From contig JAZOLU010000026.1 of the NCBI GenBank assembly GCA_045653425.1, forward strand, positions 1 to 8,512: a stretch of 8,512 nucleotides of DNA. The letters are read 5' to 3'. Under the pieces are notes generated by a model that worked only from the letters and a program-made list of their open reading frames with translations, made no database searches and was not told the DNA's origin. The stretch is from RGIG3009 sp045653425 (GTDB lineage Bacteria > Bacillota > Clostridia > Oscillospirales > Acutalibacteraceae). The position numbers and the translations under genes are program-made. Within the stretch, counting starts at the first letter, position 1. Each line of letters begins with the position of its first letter. Below are positions 6,865 through 8,512 of this stretch, in pieces.

Positions 6865-6883
6865 GCGTTGGGAGGAAACGGCT

Positions 6884-7231
6884 ATGGTGTTTAACTTGTG
6901 TGCCGCCGCGGTGTTGGGCGCGGTAGCGTTGTATATGACGGGGAAAACCGCGTACAAAACCGCGCGCCGTATGGCGTGGGTGCCGGCGGTTATGGCGTTA
7001 ATGGAGTTGGCGTTGTGCGGTGCGTTAGATGTCACCGCCTATCCGATACTTACTGCGGTGTTAATGGTGTGCCGTTTAACAGTACTGGTTTGCTGCTCGT
7101 TGGCACTCAAAAAAGATGCCGCCGCGGCACGCAACCGTCGCCGTCGGCGTGAGGTGTGCCGCCGCATAACGGCTCAGGGGATGTTGTATGAACTGAACGC
7201 GCCGGTGGCCGCGTGCCGCCCGTGTGCCTAA
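6884..7231 (+). CDS. Small three-helix membrane protein of unknown function, possibly SOS-regulated
   Basis: I do not recognise this 115-residue protein. The ATG lies 7 bases after GGAGGA (6871-6876). An in-frame TTG at 6854 is rejected because it lies within the operator. Three hydrophobic segments are visible, at about 3-19, 30-48 and 52-75. A basic cytoplasmic-looking tail follows, with RNRRRRREVCRR at 83-94. The protein is cysteine-rich for its size: C6, C45, C63, C70, C71, C92, C111 and C114, the last two as CRPC near the end. There is no signal peptidase site or known domain I can name. The gene is alone between two terminators and has its own strong promoter and a GAAC-N4-GTTC operator. 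By analogy with YneA and SosA, an SOS-induced division inhibitor or membrane effector is a candidate role, but those proteins have a single helix and usually sit beside lexA, so this is not the same family on visible evidence. Confidence 0.75.
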   Translation: MVFNLCAAAVLGAVALYMTGKTAYKTARRMAWVPAVMALMELALCGALDVTAYPILTAVLMVCRLTVLVCCSLALKKDAAAARNRRRRREVCRRITAQGMLYELNAPVAACRPCA

Positions 7232-7242
7232 CCGAACTTGCC

Positions 7243-7277
7243 AAACAAGCACCCTGCGGGGTGCTTGTTTGTTTTTT
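7243..7277 (+). terminator. Intrinsic terminator after the small membrane protein gene
   Basis: AAACAAGCACCC (7243-7254) pairs perfectly with GGGTGCTTGTTT (7259-7270) around TGCG, followed by GTTTTTT. The left A-run and right T-run could also allow some termination from the opposite strand. Confidence 0.92.
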
Positions 7278-7287
7278 CATATTGTGC

Positions 7288-7316
7288 TTGTTTTTTAGGG
7301 GGGTTTGAGATACAAT
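7288..7316 (+). promoter_or_regulatory. Putative promoter for the AEC transporter gene
   Basis: TTGTTT (7288-7293) and TACAAT (7311-7316) are 17 bases apart, immediately after the preceding terminator. The -10 is good and the -35 is weak (only TTG matches). The transporter ATG is 33 bases downstream of the -10. Confidence 0.5.
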
Positions 7317-7349
7317 AATCAGTGGATTTCTTGGAACAGGAGCAACCGT

Positions 7350-8270
7350 ATGGAAAATTTTCTTACAGTAGGTCAGCAAGTGTTAATTTTGTTTTTGCTG
7401 ATTGCGGCGGGTTATGTGTTGGGTAAAAAAGGGGTCATCACCGAAGTTAGTGCCAAAACATTATCCGATATTGCGTTGTTATTGGCAACTCCCTGCGTGA
7501 TAGCACTGTCGTTTGAACGCGAATTCAGCGTGGACGTGCTGAAAGAGTTGGGGAAAGCACTGGTGGTTACGGCGGCAATTCACCTTATTGCCATTGGGAT
7601 TGCGCGGGTACTGTACCGGCGCGATACGTCGCGCACGCGGGTGTTGCGGCTGGCGGCGGTGTTGTCCAACGCCGGGTTTATGGGGTTGCCGTTACAACAA
7701 GCGGTGTTGGGCACACAGGGTGTGTTTTACGGCGCGGCGTACGTTACGATGTTTAACCTCGTCTTGTGGAGTTACGGCGTCATCACTATGGACCGCGGCG
7801 AACGGCGGTTGTCTGCCAAAAAAATGTTGCTTAGCCCCGGCGTTATCGGCTTGGCGGCGGGCTTGCTCATTTTGGTGTTACCGGTGGAGTTGCCCGCGCT
7901 GGTCCGCGCCCCCATTTCGCATTTGGCGGCACTGAACACACCCATTCCCATGTTGTTTACGGGATATTACCTTTCCAAGGTGGATTTGGTGCACGCACTG
8001 CGCAAAAAAGAATACTATGCCGCCAGTGCGGTGCGGTTGCTGTTGGTGCCAACCATCACCATTGGCCTGCTGTATCTGGTAGGAATTCGCGGGACATTGC
8101 TTTCTTCTATGGCCATTTCCGCCAGTGCGCCGGTTGCCGCGGCGGTGCTTATGTTTGCCGACCGCTATAAACAAGATACCGAGACAGCGGTAAACTTGGT
8201 TGCCTTATCCACCGTGTTTTCCGTGGTGACCATGCCGGTACTGGTGGCACTGGTACAACTGATTGCTTAA
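7350..8270 (+). CDS. AEC-family (auxin efflux carrier-like) permease
   Basis: The product is a 306-residue membrane transporter of the AEC (bile/arsenite/riboflavin transporter superfamily) type, whose bacterial members move organic acids such as malate or malonate, or unknown anions. The ATG is chosen from AGGAG (7338-7342), 7 bases upstream. An earlier in-frame alternative start at 7305 would lie inside the promoter. The sequence is hydrophobic throughout, with about ten helices in two halves. The hallmark SNAGFMGLPL (106-115) is present. The second half ends with the typical SASAPVAAAVLMFADRYKQD stretch (257-276) and LSTVFSVVTMPV (286-297). The gene is a single-gene unit with its own promoter and terminator, so neighbours do not point to a substrate. 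The family is clear and the substrate cannot be read from the sequence. Confidence 0.88.
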   Translation: MENFLTVGQQVLILFLLIAAGYVLGKKGVITEVSAKTLSDIALLLATPCVIALSFEREFSVDVLKELGKALVVTAAIHLIAIGIARVLYRRDTSRTRVLRLAAVLSNAGFMGLPLQQAVLGTQGVFYGAAYVTMFNLVLWSYGVITMDRGERRLSAKKMLLSPGVIGLAAGLLILVLPVELPALVRAPISHLAALNTPIPMLFTGYYLSKVDLVHALRKKEYYAASAVRLLLVPTITIGLLYLVGIRGTLLSSMAISASAPVAAAVLMFADRYKQDTETAVNLVALSTVFSVVTMPVLVALVQLIA

Positions 8271-8278
8271 TACGGAGC

Positions 8279-8317
8279 AAACGCCTTTCCGACAATGTTG
8301 TCGGAAAGGCGTTTTTT
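8279..8317 (+). terminator. Intrinsic terminator after the AEC gene
   Basis: A 16-base perfect stem, 8279-8294 with 8299-8314 (AAACGCCTTTCCGACA and its complement, loop ATGT), ends in TTTTTT (8312-8317). Because the arm begins AAA and ends TTT, it could work in both directions. It lies directly against the insertion sequence's left end. Confidence 0.92.
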
Positions 8318-8330
8318 GTTGCAGGGAAAA

Positions 8331-8351
8331 ACCACCAGCTGTGCTGGTGGT
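8331..8351 (+). repeat. IS200/IS605 left-end hairpin
   Basis: ACCACCAGC (8331-8339) pairs perfectly with GCTGGTGGT (8343-8351) around TGT. Subterminal hairpins of this kind are what the TnpA dimer binds when it excises and inserts the single-stranded element. Its place just inside the left boundary fits that role. Confidence 0.8.
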
Positions 8352-8385
8352 ACCATAAAGCTTTAGCTATGAGTAGAAAAAATAT

Positions 8386-8442
8386 CCTCCTTCGTCTAAA
8401 ATAGGAGTGGGTTTGCCAACCACAACCAAAAGACGAAGGAGG
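8386..8442 (+). promoter_or_regulatory. Leader inverted repeat that sequesters the tnpA ribosome binding site
   Basis: CCTCCTTCGTCT (8386-8397) is the exact complement of AGACGAAGGAGG (8431-8442), giving a 12-pair stem. The right arm contains the whole tnpA Shine-Dalgarno sequence (AAGGAGG, 8436-8442). A smaller hairpin lies inside the loop (GTGG/CCAC, 8407-8410 with 8420-8423). In the mRNA this would hide the ribosome binding site and keep transposase synthesis low, as known for IS200 in Salmonella. The effect here is inferred from the sequence. Confidence 0.78.
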
Positions 8443-8451
8443 AACCAAGTC

Positions 8452-8512
8452 GTGAAACTTGATACAGAAAGTTTAGCACATACAAAATGGAATTGCAAAT
8501 ACCACATAGTTT
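8452..8512 (+). CDS. tnpA: IS200/IS605-family transposase TnpA, N-terminal fragment (runs off the window)
   Basis: Twenty codons are visible from GTG 8452, 9 bases after AAGGAGG, and the frame is open to the right edge. The residues SLAHTKWNCKYHIV (7-20) are the characteristic opening of IS200-type TnpA proteins. TnpA is a small (about 150-residue) Y1 HUH single-strand transposase. Its HUH motif and catalytic tyrosine lie beyond the window, so it cannot be judged intact or broken here. Confidence 0.87.
   Translation, partial: MKLDTESLAHTKWNCKYHIV

Larger units (their letters stand above)
8321..8512 (+). mobile_element. Left end of an IS200/IS605-family insertion sequence (truncated by the window)
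   Basis: The right edge of the window holds the start of an IS200/IS605-type element: a subterminal hairpin (8331-8351), a structured leader (8352-8451) and the first codons of a tnpA transposase reading in the + direction. These elements move as single strands through a Y1 tyrosine transposase, and have no terminal inverted repeats and no target duplication. The exact left boundary cannot be fixed without the empty site and is estimated at about 8318-8330. The element is more AT-rich than the flanking genes, consistent with recent arrival. Whether a tnpB follows tnpA cannot be seen. Confidence 0.85.

Noticed and set aside
6854..6883. TTG start extending the small membrane protein by 10 residues
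   Set aside because: It lies in the operator, is preceded by no ribosome binding site, and would place charged residues before the first helix. The ATG at 6884 has GGAGGA at 7 bases.

Overview
The window is bacterial and most likely from a moderately GC-rich member of the Firmicutes, probably class Clostridia (Oscillospiraceae-like). The reasons are strong AGGAGG-type ribosome binding sites, TTGACA/TATAAT-like promoters, short intrinsic terminators, a YfmF/YfmH peptidase pair, a Gram-positive-style adaptor protein and a GAAC-N4-GTTC (LexA/DinR-type) operator. The taxon is inferred by eye, not from a search. All recognisable genes lie on the + strand and are tightly packed. I found no tRNA, rRNA or CRISPR array.

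Layout. (1) Positions 1-135 hold a hairpin-rich stretch, probably the 3' end of an unidentified structured RNA, closed by a strong terminator at 111-135. (2) Positions 215-2320 encode a two-gene efflux-type module: a MacA/YknX-like membrane-fusion adaptor and a MacB/FtsX-like ABC permease. The usual ATP-binding partner gene is missing between or after them. (3) Positions 2383-6724 form a four-gene operon with overlapping or nearly touching genes. It encodes an M16-like protein without the zinc motif (YfmF), an M16 zinc peptidase with an intact HxxEH motif (YfmH), prolipoprotein diacylglyceryl transferase (Lgt) and the folate enzyme FolD. A likely extended -10 promoter precedes it and a strong terminator follows it. 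(4) Positions 6799-7277 are a stand-alone unit with a near-consensus promoter, a palindromic operator resembling the Gram-positive SOS box just downstream of the -10, a 115-residue three-helix membrane protein of unknown function, and a terminator. (5) Positions 7288-8317 are a single-gene unit for an AEC-family (auxin efflux carrier-like) permease. (6) From about 8321 to the right edge lies the left end of an IS200/IS605-family insertion sequence. It has its subterminal hairpin, a long inverted repeat that would bury the transposase ribosome binding site, and the first 20 codons of tnpA.

How the genes work together. The operon links a paired M16 peptidase system to lipoprotein lipidation (Lgt) and one-carbon metabolism (FolD), which is mostly housekeeping. 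The least ordinary item is the small membrane protein under what looks like LexA control. Small membrane proteins induced by DNA damage in Gram-positives (YneA, SosA) often halt division, so this is a reasonable candidate for an undescribed SOS effector, though that role is inferred. The ATPase-less adaptor/permease pair and the unidentified 5' RNA are the next most useful items to follow up.
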